From Karalla daura (lineage: Eukaryota; Chordata; Actinopteri; Chaetodontiformes; Leiognathidae): a DNA stretch of 64,000 nt. The stretch is taken from the NCBI GenBank assembly GCA_029224185.1, contig CM055188.1, positions 3,225,001 through 3,289,000 on the forward strand, in the 5' to 3' direction. Position numbers and translations under genes: made by a program. Under the pieces are notes generated by a model. It made no database searches. It had not been told where the DNA came from and saw only the letters and a program-made list of their open reading frames with translations. This document shows, in pieces, positions 1 through 11,439 of the stretch (position 1 is its first letter; each line of letters starts with the position of its first letter).

Positions 1-839
1 ATGGTTTTTGTCTTATATTCCTGATAGGAAAAAGCATTGTCTCCGTACAGACAAGTGTTAATCATTCACAGTTTTTTCCCATTAGAATGAATGGGAAAAG
101 TCTGAAAAAGAACCCACCCTCAAACAACCATCAGCTACTTAGTCATCCTATGGTGTCGATGCTTAATTCAAACTTTAAAATGGCAATGAACTTGTGGTGT
201 CACACATATTCAAACGCTCTCAAACCAAAGTGTCTTGTGTCTGGTCCAAGAGCAAGGAATGTGCTGCAACAGTCTGGCACACACACACAAACAAGTAGAG
301 GAGTTATCTTTCCGAAAGGTCACCTTTTCCATGTGTGTTTTAATGCAGTGGGATACCTTTACATGAGCCCACTGAGTGTAGGCTTCAGCAATATTAAATC
401 TAGTTTAGGCCCATCATTGGTCACTCATCTGCTGGGACAGATAATGGACAATTCGCTGGAGCTTTGAAGCAGCTGCAGGACTTGTGTCCCACTGCCAACC
501 TAGCTGTGCCAGCCTAGAGACTGGATTCAGCAATCTGCAATGCCAGGCCACTATTGGCTTGTAGGATGTAAAGATTGTTTTTCAAATCTGTCAAATTTTT
601 TTTATATATTTTTATAAATAAAATTAACTAAATGTAATTTAGAATGGAAGGAAACACCTTACCTTCATTCTGCACCTATATAGCTAATAATAACAATTCT
701 ACATATTCAATCTGAAAGTGTAAAATGCATTTCATACTAATTTTCCTGTTCCCATTGGGTGAATCAGAGCAGGAAATTTAACTTCTGTTTTATTGTGCTT
801 TTTTCTGTTTTTATGGCTTTGTTTCTTCCCTTTTCTTAG
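1..839. other. Intron of cdh22, upstream part
   Basis: Non-coding sequence before the first visible exon. Around 75-100 it holds the palindromic block in which a run like TTCCCATT is followed by AATGGGAA, which recurs near 2135, 14015, 14230, 51000 and 59230, so 60-240 is probably a fragment of the same dispersed repeat. 590-620 is A/T-rich. The pyrimidine-rich run ending in TTCTTAG at 820-839 is the splice acceptor of the next exon. Short reading frames here show no recognisable protein. Confidence 0.6.
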
Positions 840-954
840 CTAATTCACACTATCAGTGTGGTGGACAGAGATGAGCCACAGTCAGGACGTTTTTACTTCA
901 CCCTGGCCCCTGAAGCTTCAAGCAGTAGACACTTCACTCTATGGGATGTCAAAG
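840..954 (+). CDS. cdh22: Cadherin-22 exon: first part of extracellular cadherin repeat 5
   Basis: This 115-nt exon encodes the start of the membrane-proximal cadherin repeat (EC5) of a type II classical cadherin. The translation begins LIHTISVVDRDEPQSG and runs to FTLWDVK. The DRDEP motif is the calcium-binding DxD-type motif found at this place in EC5, and the following F-x-F-x-L-x-PEA pattern is typical of type II cadherins. The exon starts in phase 0 after TTCTTAG and ends in phase 1 before GTGAGA, which fits the exon at 14707. In the protein it lies outside the cell, where it helps stabilise the calcium-dependent adhesive ectodomain. Earlier exons lie left of the window. Type II cadherin identity is secure; the paralog assignment comes from the cytoplasmic exon. 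Confidence 0.86.
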
Positions 955-1076
955 GTGAGAGAACAAATGTACTGTGTTGTGATCATGGCTGAGCATGGAT
1001 ATTTGAGAGACATTAATTGGCAGCATGTACACACTGCAAATATAACTAGAAAATTTGCATTTCCTGAAGAAAATGC

Positions 1077-3050
1077 GTGTGAATGCTGAGTGCTGAATGC
1101 AAATGAAAGAATTGCTGAAAATGGCTGAATAATAGCTGAATGAAAGCTTAAAGATGGCTGAAAAGGCTGAGAATAGTTGTAAGGGCTGATGAATAGCTGA
1201 ATGAAAGCTTAAAGATGGCTGAAATTGCTGAATATAGTTGAAGTAAAGTCTAAATATTGTTGAAATACATTAAATAGTTGAAAAGGCAGAACGTGTGGTG
1301 GAAATTTTACATGCATCTAGGAACATTTGATTAATGTCAGTATTCATTCAGGTGTAGCCTAAACTCTGTGTGCTGCAGTCATCAAAGACTCAAAAACTTG
1401 ACTGTAAGATCACTCCCTGCTGTTAACACCTTCATTGTTAAGCCTATGGAAGTGTCCTTCTCACAGGACACCAGTTGTAAAGACTTGCTCAACTCCTGAC
1501 AATTTGTTTATTGTGACCAAATGGTTTTCACACTTAGGGGTGTGTTCCTGGAGGTCAGGATAAAATGCATTGTGACCTGTCCTTCAGGGAAGCAGTCCTC
1601 TGATCCACTGACAGTGGTTAGATGTGCTGTCCTCCTTCTCTGCAGAGAATAAACGCTTGGTACCTGTTCCAGTCTTGCTTTTTGATTTTCCCAGACATAT
1701 GAAGAATTTTTCCACAATTGCATGAAATAAAGTAGAAACATTGCTGGAGAGCTGAATGAATTAGAAGATAGTTGAATTAAAGTGTAAAGACTGTTTAAAA
1801 AGTCACTGATAGTTGAAAAGGCTGAAGATCGTTGAAGTTGAATCTAAACATTGCTTACATCATCTTGAAAATTGTGTGTGAGTGTGTGTGTGCTGCAAGG
1901 TGTCAGGGCCTGTCGTAGCACTTGGCTCTGTGTCAGCGAGCAGGCAGTCATGCCTGTGTGACCACAGCTACTTTGAGAGGGCGCTGGGGAGAAACTACAC
2001 AACCTATTAACACGCGATTTTCAACACACACAGGCCACCAGTTTCTGCAATTTTTGAAGCTGAAATGAAGTTTCTACGACAAAGTATGGCGACGTAGCTG
2101 ATATTTGTTTGAGGGTGTGATTTGACTTTAGTTTTTCCCATTCATTCTTATGGGAAACACCAAAAGTGCATACGAGCTAAACAACCGGCTGTCGGGAGAC
2201 AACGCGTGGTCCGATCTTAAATATAAGAACACCGCCACGCAGGGGAGAGTCTCGGGAACGTCCGTGTGTGATTTGATGTCTGTACCATGAATACTGAGGC
2301 CGCGGTCGCGAGTAGAAGTGTAAAGTTCAAGTTGGATCGAGGGAGACGAAAAATGCATTATGGCTTATGGAGAGAGGAGGCTGCGTTGGAGTCACTCTGA
2401 GGCCCGCTTTTTAAATTTTCTAAGGCGCACAGGTTTTTGGCGGGCATCGTACGAGACAGCACAAATTTTCCTACAGAAGTGGAAAAAAGAATTTGCCCGC
2501 TGCGTACGGTTTGGCTGGGAGCGGCGTGAAAAGACAAAAACCAGAGCTGATTTTTCAGCCGTCCTCCACTCTAGCGATGACATCACCCACTCTAACTCCG
2601 AACATTCCGCGCAATACACACCCATTGTAAAATCGGAAGAGGGGTGAAAAAAGATGAAGATTCAAACTGTGATTGTGAAAAAAGTATAAAACATTTGAAA
2701 GTGAAAAGTAGTTTGGGAATAGCTGAAAGTCTTGTGAATAGTTTAAAGTTTGAATGGAGTGTGTAGCTGAAAGTATGTGGGAGCTGAAAATTTTTGTAGT
2801 TGAAGTAGTTTAAGAGGGGCTGAAGAGGGTTTCAATTCATTTCAATGGGAAATTTTTTTTATAAATTGTTAAATATTTTGAAAAGTTAAAATTGTTGAAA
2901 AAATGTTAAAGGATAGCAATAATGTGCTAAATGAGCTGAACATTTGAGTTGTTTTAATAGCTGAACGTATGCTGAAGATACGGATGACCGAAATATTGAC
3001 AGATAATAAAGAACAGGATAACATTGGTGTGAATGCCTCAGCATTCACAC
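1077..3050. mobile_element. Non-autonomous DNA-transposon-like element built of degenerate 'gctgaa' repeats
   Basis: The ends carry a perfect 14-bp terminal inverted repeat, GTGTGAATGCTGAG at 1077-1090 and its reverse complement at 3037-3050. The right end also forms a tight hairpin with 10-bp arms at 3027-3036 and 3041-3050. The interior at 1090-1290, 1730-1860 and 2640-3000 is a degenerate array of gctgaa/gttgaa/gcttaaag words. The middle, 1880-2640, is a unique block shared with 13270-13800. A solo LTR (1294-1722) interrupts the left array. No transposase frame and no clear target-site duplication were found, so class and borders are inferred. Confidence 0.5.
1294..1722 (+). mobile_element. 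Solo LTR (family A), about 425 bp
   Basis: The block starts TGTGGTGGAAATTT and ends in TTTTTCCACAATTGCA. It has an AATAAA signal near its 3' end in the context GCAGAGAATAAACG. It aligns along its whole length with 46842-47267 and, on the opposite strand, with the two halves at 53619-55195. Its 3' terminus differs from the other copies (TTGCA instead of AACA), so this end is altered. No target-site duplication is visible. It sits within the gctgaa-rich element, so it inserted there later. Confidence 0.6.
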
Positions 3051-3369
3051 TAATGATTGTGAGCAGTGGGATCTTTTTGTTTTAAGTGAGTACGAGAACA
3101 TTTATTATTATATAGTTTATGGTTTTAGATTAACACACATCTTTTCCCTTTTTTTAGAATATTTGACGATTATGTACAAGGCTTTGACGGATTTCCTGCC
3201 TTGCAGGGGGCTCCTGAGGTGTGATCTGCATTTAGGGGTTGCCTGCTTTTCAAGTTGCATGTCTCAAAGAAATGCTGAAACCACTGAAATCTTACAGCCA
3301 AGTACTTTTTTCAGAAGAACAGAGATTTTGTAAAACACTATTTAGCTTTTGTCTTCTCTCCACCAACTT

Positions 3370-3925
3370 TTCTGGGTTGATTCCAAGGTGTTCCCAGGCC
3401 AAGCAATAGTTATAGAGATGGACATACTAAGAACAACTCCCCAAGAAGATGAACCACCTCCGGTGTCTCTACTCGATACACAGTAGCAGCAGCTCTACCG
3501 TGAGCCCCTTTGGATGTCTGAGAGATCATAGATTGAAAAAAATGGAGAGCTTCACCTTGTGGATGAATTCTCTCTTTACCATTCCAGAATAGTACAGCGA
3601 CTTGATCACTATAGACACAGCCCTAATATAGCTATCTCTCATTCCATTTTCCCTCACTTTTTGGGACTCCTTTCCAGCCCAAATGGCCACTCCACTCTTT
3701 CTCTGCTGAGAACCACAACCTCAGATATATGGTTGTAATTTTTATCCTGGCCACTTCAAACTCACCTGAGCAAATTGGAGGTCACATTTTGAAGAGACCA
3801 GTAAGGTCATGTCATCTCCGTGGTCCTAGGCCTGCCAAACATTCCTAAAGATGCCTAAAGATTCTGTTCATAAAGGTTATGAACAGATCTGGTAACAGGC
3901 ATTCCTGGTGGAGTCCAACCACAGC
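3370..3925 (-). mobile_element. Old RTE-clade (Rex3-like) LINE fragment, reverse-transcriptase C-terminal part
   Basis: On the + strand this stretch reads as a decayed antisense of the RTE LINE C-terminal region found in fish: a TGTTCCCAGGCCA block, then a GAGAGCTTCACCTT block, then GTTATGAACAGA and GGTGGAGTCCAACC. On the minus strand the last of these corresponds to the reverse-transcriptase region after the catalytic domain. It carries many substitutions and indels and no open frame. It is the oldest of the RTE fragments in the window. Recognition rests on remembered family sequence; an alignment would settle the borders. Confidence 0.6.
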
Positions 3926-4299
3926 TAGAGCGTCTGGTCGTCCTACAAGAGGTTTCATAATAAGCTATATAAGCTACATAACCTACAAAAGTATTCATTT
4001 TGGTACTTTTACTTTTATCACTTTGACCTGGCACTGATACTTACACTCCTGAGCTTCTCTTGTGAATTGCCCTCAGCTCACACTTCCAAATCTATGCAGT
4101 GTGAACATATCTTATCCTATGTGCTTTTCTGACTTTCTGTATCCACACTTGAACAAATTTACACATTCATTTTTAGTTAACAACCCAGGCAGATAGCCTG
4201 TTTTGGCTAATTTTTACATGATACTGTATTTGAGACTAGTGGATCCCTGTGTGGGTTAGGCTCACTCCTTCCTCCTCCACACCTTGGTTCTGCTCTGCA

Positions 4300-5515
4300 T
4301 CCTCAACTTCAACTTCAACTTTTTTTGTTTTAAGTGCCATATCACAACAGCTGTTATCTCAGAGCACTTTACAAGGAGAGCAACAATGTGTACATAGTGA
4401 AAAAAACCCTGTCCTTACACCCTCGCAAAGGCTGAGGAACAACTCCCAAGAAAAACCCTGACAGGGAAAAAAAGGGGAGAAACCTCAGGGTGAGAGATAG
4501 AGGAGGGGATCCTCACCCAGGACGGACAGGCTGGCACAAGCAAAACATTATTGATGGCTCACAGTTCAGGATATAAAAAAATCAATGAATTGAATTGAAT
4601 CAGTCCATAGTAGCAGGCAGGAGGAACCGCAGTGAGATGAGCTGGGTAGAGGTGGTCCTGGATCCAGCTCAGCGTTGATGGAAGCCGGGAGGGAAAAATA
4701 AAAATAATAAAAATAAAATGAAAAATAAAATGAAAAATAAAAATAAGAATAAAAAGAAAATAATAAAAAAAATAGAATAAGAATAAGAATAAAAAATAAA
4801 AAAAAATAAAAATTGAAAGATAAAAAGGAGAGGGGGAGGAGAGGGAGGAAGAGGAGGAGATGGAAAACAGACGGGGAGAGGCCAGGAGGAGAGAGAGAAG
4901 CTAGAGGGAGCGTGAACCTGATTCACACCCACAGAGAAGGCAGAGAAGATAGAGCTCAATGTGCCGGGGACCCACAGCAGATTCAACCTATAGCAGCTTA
5001 TCTTGGATTTATCTGTAGGCTCTGTCAAAAAGGAGGGTTTTTAACCTACTCTTAAAGGTAGAGAGGGTGTCTGCCTCCTGGACTGAAACTGGTAGATGGG
5101 TCCGTAACAGAGGGCCTTCCCATCTAGACTTAGAGATTCGTGGAACCACCAGTAGGTTCTTTACAGTGGTGGCAGAAGGAGTCGCAAAACTACTTTGTAA
5201 TGCTATGGCATCAGATATAGAGTCACGTAGGTGTTTAGAACCTATGAGCAGCAACTCTGTTTTTTCAGAGTTCAGAAGGAGGAAATTATTAGTCATCCAG
5301 GCCTTAATGTCATCAAGGCAGGACTGAAGCTGCTGTAGACGGTTGAGCTCGCCCGGCTTGATAGATAGATATAATTGAGTGTCGTCAGCAAAACAGTGGA
5401 AATCTATAGAGTGACTCCTGATGATATCACCTAGAGGGAGCATATATACAGAGAAAAGAACTGGACCAAGCACAGATCCTTGTGGAACCCCGGGGCTGAC
5501 TTTAGTACGTGGAGA
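4300..5515 (-). mobile_element. L2-like LINE fragment: reverse-transcriptase C-terminal part and 3' UTR
   Basis: The minus strand from about 5515 down encodes SPGVPQGSVLGPVLFSVYML, the conserved block before the catalytic motif, then HCFADDTQLYLS, whose FADD is the reverse-transcriptase active site, and DIKAWMTNNFLLLN. After ALQSSF the frame joins directly to a distal C-terminal segment (VQEADTLSTFKSRLKTLLFD), so an internal piece is missing. Left of about 5010 is non-coding 3' UTR with an A/T-rich low-complexity tract (4690-4820) and the ACAACTCCCAAGAAAAACCC-type block common in fish repeats. The 5' part with the endonuclease is absent. It is probably dead. Confidence 0.8.
4690..4870. repeat. 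A-rich then purine-rich low-complexity tract
   Basis: 4690-4820 consists of A runs broken by T and G (AAAATAAAA words), followed by a GA-rich stretch to about 4870. Long frames over it on either strand, rich in F/L/S or K/R, come from the base composition and are not genes. The tract lies in the 3' UTR of the L2-like fragment. Confidence 0.85.
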
Positions 5516-8500
5516 TTGCAGTCATCCACATATGGACACAGCAATGTCAGAGCCATTGATTTTAAGTTTTGAGCCATCATTCAGTGGTTGAAATGATGTC
5601 ACATGGTATGTCCTTCAACCTGGACTGTTGTCAGTGTAGCTCAGACCACCTGGTATTGTCCCTCCAAGCGCAGTTGCACTATCTCCAGAGCACCTTGATG
5701 CTCACCAGGTCCCCAGTTTGACTGGCTGCTCCACCTTCTGCTCCAGGTTTTCTTCTATGGCTTTTTCCTGTGCATAGATAGTTATTAATTGGCAGTCCAT
5801 TAAAGGGATCTCTCAACTGCAGTGCTTGCAGGCCAGATTTTATTTATCTTGGCCATCAAGGTTCCATTTGTAGGTGGCACACTGCTCCTAAATGCTGTTT
5901 GACTCTGAACTGTGTATCCCATTCAAAAATCTGCAAGTAGATTCAGCACTTAAGTCCTTTGATAGTGTCACTTCAACTCAACTACTGAACCTGTCAGTTA
6001 TCAGAAATTTGTATCTTTTGCCTCAATTTCATCATGTTGACATAATCCATGACAGATTCTTACATAGACCTACTACTACTACCACAGATGTTTTCACAGT
6101 TTTTCTCCACATTATTCTGAGCAAACAATTTGCACTGGCTTCAAACCTTGTCGACCATGACTTGCATGTAACTTGAACCTTTGCTGTCAAATTTATTTTT
6201 TTTCGTCATCACTTCCTCATACATCACTTTATTGTATTGTATTGTATGCTATTATCAAATTTATTTTATCACTTCTCCTTGGCACAGTGATCTTTACTGT
6301 ACACCTCTGAGAAAAAATGTGGGTCTCCCCAAGGGCCCTCTTCTCTCCAATTTCACATTGCATGAAAACTGGTTATAGGCCTGCATTGTATCTGTCTAGG
6401 TTTTGTGTTTTGGGCCTATATCCAAGGTCACATTCTCTGGGGAGGTCTAAACCTGTGGTGTCTAGATCCAGCCTATAAAGCTGTACTACCCTGCTTGTAT
6501 TATGGTCACTGTAATAATCTAGTATGGAAAGCTTTCTCAACAAAACCTCTTCCACTTAGAGCGGCTCAACAACGTCCCAAGAGCGTTCAGCTGCGCTCCC
6601 GCGCACTCCAGATAGGTAGCGTTTCTATTTCTTGCAGTCAACACAAAACCTAATCCAATCAGATCACACCAAACTGGAAGATATCATTACAGTATCAGAA
6701 TAAACTTACGTAAAACTTCAAAATGAAACCAAGAAAGCTTGTAAAGATTAGCTTGATCAGACGTCCCGGTTAAAACTCTCCCTGAAAATGTCCTCGATTT
6801 TAATGGGAGAGAAAAAAGGTTGTGCAGAGTGCAGAAAGAGATAGAGACAGGGAGAGAGAGAAGCAGAAACATCTCTGGCAGAGATTGGGTCCGAAGCAGT
6901 AGCAGAACCCCGCCCCACCGAAACAAAACTACAGGATAAAGCGCTGCTCCACATGCAAAGTTAACTATTGTTTGCTGTTGTTTCTTTTATGCAGTGCGTT
7001 TATCATGGCACCTCTGGTCTCTGCAGCTGTAAATTATTCTGGAATATCAGGGTTAGTGTAGTTACAACTGATGCTTGCTCCCTGCTCTTGTAGACTATCA
7101 GTATACTTGGTATGGTAGCTTTGAGGTGCATTGTCCCACTCACTCTGGTTCTGGGTTCACATAGGGTGGAGGGACCTCTGTAGACATTGCCACTGCATCT
7201 GGTGTTTCATCTTTGAGCATATGGAAATCTCCTGTAAATGTATCTTCTTTCTGGAGTCATCTTTTCACGTTTGACTCCTCTTCTTTCTTTCCTTGTTAAG
7301 AGTGGTGTTTTGATGGGAGGGTGTTCGGAAACGTACAAGTGGAAACTGGGTTATTGGAATTGCCAACCCATCAGGCTACAAAAAATGACTCAAATACAGA
7401 GGAAAACTTAAGGTTCAAGGGTTTATTAGCAACTTTGCTATGTTCAACAAAAAATCCACAAAGGAATCTCAAAAATCCTCACTCACAAAAATAATTTAAA
7501 CCCTTGAGGAAATAAATGTTAAAAAAACTCAAAATCCACAGCAAAAACCAAGACTCACTGACTCACTCACTTTGGGATTATCGATCCTTCATCCTTGCCC
7601 ACTGGAGCAAGTTTGGCGTAGGGGACGTCATATCCCAGCACTCCAGGTGTGACCAGAAGTTATATTCCATTGTTTTCCCATTCAACTCGAAATTTCCTTT
7701 TCCAGTCACCTATCCTCCACAGAACAGAACTGTGACAGGCAACTGAAAACTCTTGACAGTCAAAATGGCTCTGGAGGAGTGATGACAAACCCGTCCAAGT
7801 GTGGACCGACCACAAGAGCCTGGCATACATTGGAAAAACTGAACTCTCGCCAGGCCTGCTGGGCACTATTTTTCACTCGATTTAACTTTGTCCTAACTTT
7901 GAACTCATCCTTCAACCTCCATGCATCATGACCTCAGTGAGGAGAGCATATGGGCAGCCTGTGTGGAAAAACCAGGCCCCAGCATGTGTCCACCTGGACA
8001 CTTTTATGTTCCCCTGCACACAATTTGGGATATTGCTGTGGGCTCATTCATCCAAGCTATCCTGACATTCAGGGGTGAAGCAGGCACAGCAAGCTCTTCT
8101 CCAATGCTTTAAGTGACCTTATCTCTGGGAGGATGCTTTAGACTTTGTTTGAGCCTCTTACACCGGCAACAGAAACAAGACCTCTTCTTGGTCACTGGTG
8201 GACTTGCTTCTGCATCTGCTTCTACTTCGCATGGTCCATTAAATCCCTTGACTTTGTTGCATGCCACCATCCAACGGTAGCACAGGATTCTAGGTCTCAT
8301 GACGTGGAGCCCTTCAACTTGATCAACACCATTAATTTGGGTACAATGCACTCACATACCTTAACCACATTAACACATTCTAGTGGGCATACATTTTAGT
8401 ATGCATACAGATATCAGCCCCAGGTGTTCCTGGCCCAATAGAGACAGACTTTCCTGGCTATCCATTAAAAAACATCTGTCACTGTCGCTAAACTTGGACT

Positions 8501-9925
8501 CAAGCAAATTGCCCCCTCCTCTGTGCCATTAACCACTCATTCACCAGTCATAGACAAACACCTGCAGTAGATCAGCAGCACCGAGTAGGTCAGCAGGTGT
8601 GCTTATCCTCCCAAGACTAACCATTTCAAGTTGAATCCAATTAGGCTCGATAAGCCTTGTTGAAGCTTCCGTCATCAATGACAGTACACCCCATCTTCCA
8701 CATCTTCAAGATCAAGCCTGACCATAAAAGTAACACCACCACAATCCCTACCTTGACTCATCGACAAGGGACCATGGTGAGGCAGTGAACCATTCTCAGT
8801 GGTGGGATAGGGGGATAGGGGTGGACGTTCCTTTGAGGCATATGGACCAAAGGAAAGATGTTAGGTTTCACAACGGCTGATTTTGGATGCCAACCCAGTG
8901 GCCCAATTCCATCAGCAACATCAAGACTAGCCAGTAAGGGAGCTACATCGTCAAAGTCCAAACTCTACCAGTTCTACTAGTACAGGAGAGGGAGGTTTGC
9001 TTTAGTGGGGAGAAGCCAGGATCCACCACAGAGTCATTTAAGAGCCACAGCAATGAGTAGACACACTTCCAAGTCCTCTGTTTCTCAACTCTGTTTCTTC
9101 TCTGGAATATATGTCAGAGCAACATGGAGATCCTCCAGTTATTCCTTCCACTGTTCAACTGCTCCCTCAGTTGAGGTCAGCAGGCCCTCAAACAGTGAGT
9201 ATAGATTGCTTTCCCCTCTTGAGATGTAGCACCTGTTTGTAGCACCTTAGGATCCCTTCTTCAGCCTGACATGTGAACCAGCTCACCACCAGGTGGTGAT
9301 TTGTTAAAACCCAGCTCTGCTCTTAACAAAGTAAGTTTTTGTCCTTCATTCAACACATATCATTTGATGACATCCTGTCATCAAGACATTTGTAATTCAT
9401 ATAAACTCCTTTTATGAGTATCTGCCCAAAAAGCAGAGAAACATCTGTGACGACTTTGCTTTGTCAAAAGATTTCTTTCCCCCCACATTTGTCTTTGTTG
9501 TTGCAAACGTGCTTGCAGATCACATGTTTAGAATTATGCACCCAAGTGAATGTGACATCTGGCTGGATCAAGACTGATCTGACACTCCCGCAAGCGAGGG
9601 AAATGTCACCATGCAATGCAGTGAGGTCTGGTTTAATCTATTTTAAAACAGAAATGCTATCTCAGACCCATTCAATCTTGTGATTAAAGACTAGCAAAGC
9701 ACCACACATACCCATGATTTACAGTTTGTTTGGTCTTATTTTGCCTAATATTGCTTCACACCCTTTACCTCATATTGCTAAACTCTTCAAGTAATTTCTG
9801 GTATTTAAGTAATTCAGTGATAGCCTTTATGTGGCTGTTGAAATTCGGCTGTTTTTAGTGCTATTAACTCAAGTTGGCCACTGACCTCCAGCTTTGCGTT
9901 TTTGGGTCCAAAAACAATAACTTTT
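5516..9925. other. Intronic stretch with no recognised gene
   Basis: No frame here shows a recognisable domain. 6230-6250 is a short TATTG repeat. 6555-6620 is a small CpG-richer pocket without other promoter signs. 7385-7600 contains a TTTATT-bearing block and a GGGATTATCGATCCTTCATCC segment resembling the 68-bp repeats at 35333-35600, so part of it is probably the same dispersed element. The rest looks like old, unclassified repeat or unique intron. Confidence 0.4.
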
Positions 9926-9929
9926 TTTT

Positions 9930-11160
9930 TTTTTTACGTTTTTAACGTTTTTTTTCTTCATTGAGCTGGAGAAAATTCTGGCCCATCCACTGTTTGACCT
10001 GATGGATATACTCACTCAGCAACTGCAGTGGACTGTAGTCATGTGGTGACACTGTAATATAGAGTTGTGTGTCATCAGCATAGGGGTGATAAGCGATGTT
10101 ATAGTGTTCCATGATCTGGGCCAGTGAAAGCATATAGATATTGAACAAAAGCGGCCTGAGAATAGAGCCTTGAGGGAGCCCACATGTCATCTTTGTTCGC
10201 TCAGATTCACAATTTTCTAGCGAGACAAAGAAGTCACGATCCTCAAGGTAAGATCTGAACTAATTTAGTACTGTACCAGAAATTCCAACCCACTCCTCCA
10301 GTCTGTTGAGTAAAGTTTTATAATCGACTGTATCGAATGCAGCACTAAGATCCAGTAGTACCAAAACTGGTTTATAATGCATCAGTATCAAGCTGTGCGT
10401 CATGTAACACCTTTATAATAGCAATTTCGGTGTCGTGGTGTGGTTGAAAACCTGATTGAAAAGGATTGAAGAGATTGTTTTGGGCCAAGAAAGAGTGAAT
10501 CTGTTGACCAACAACTCTCTCAATGATCTTTGACAAAAATGGAAGGTTACAGATGTAGTTACTTATTACTCAAGCATTCAGATTAGACTTTTGGTTTTAT
10601 TACTGCAGTTTTCAGGGCCCTTGGGAATTTTCCTGATAGAAGAGAAGCATTTACTATCATCAACACATCTGGTGCAACTGGTGAAATACATTTTTCACCA
10701 AGCTTGTAGGCAGAATGTCAAGGCAGCAGGTTGTGGATTTTAATTTCTGAATTGTTTCTATCTGGAATCCATGGTTTATTAGTTGAAATTTTTCTAGTTT
10801 TCTAGTAAACTGAGGAGGAACTGGTGACATAGCCAGCTTACCCGTCGAAAAGCTACATTCTTTTTGTCTTATCCTCTGAGGACTTTTTAGAAAGCAGTTC
10901 AGGAGGAACAGATACTGGAGGGTTTGTCAGTCTGTCAACAATTATGAATAGGGCTGTAGGGTTGCATTGTTATTACTATTTTTGATCATTTCAGAGAAAA
11001 AATACTGTCTTGCCTTTTTCAATTCTTGATTATAAATGAAAAGACTGTCTATAGAGACATCATAATGTACTTGGAAGTTTGGATTTTCTCCATCTGCGTT
11101 CAGCTTGCCAGCCCTTTCCTTTTTGTGCTTTCACCATAGTGGCATTCCTCCATGGTGACT
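9930..11160 (-). mobile_element. L2-like LINE fragment, reverse-transcriptase domain, decayed
   Basis: Reading the minus strand from right to left gives, with frameshifts, the linker WRKSKL near 11090, a VPPELLSKKSSE segment near 10900, PFLSKIIERVVGQQIHSFLA near 10530, FQSGFQPHHDTE near 10440, then GLPQGSILRPLLFNIYMLSL and YADDTQLYI near 10080-10190 and MGQNFLQLNEEK at the end. These are the ordered reverse-transcriptase blocks of a jockey-superfamily (L2/CR1) LINE. YADD is the catalytic motif. Several stop codons break it. Endonuclease and 3' end are missing. It is a second member of the family at 4300-5515, not a copy of the same segment. Confidence 0.8.
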
Positions 11161-11439
11161 TTTTTCTTCCAAGATAACTCTGGGCTTAATCGGAGCGATG
11201 GCCTCCATAACAGTAGTAACACTGGAGTTGAAATTACTGATGAGGTCTTTGCCAGAAGCTGGGGGGAGAATTGGTAATGATGTAAAGCCCTGTGTAAATA
11301 ATGCAGCAGCGTTATTGTTGATACACTGCCCTCTTATTACCTCTGTATCTCCTTTGGTAAAAATTGGAAGGGATGGTTATTTTAAACTGAACACAGTAAT
11401 GATCAGCAGACCTGATAGCAGACCGTACGCTGCTGCTCC

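Noticed and set aside
2360..2647. 95-codon frame rich in R/E
   Set aside because: Falls in the core of a non-autonomous repeat; the homologous copy at 13600-13800 does not keep the frame.
4669..5028. Minus-strand F/L-rich 119-codon frame
   Set aside because: It lies over an A/T-rich low-complexity tract in a LINE 3' UTR; the composition explains it.
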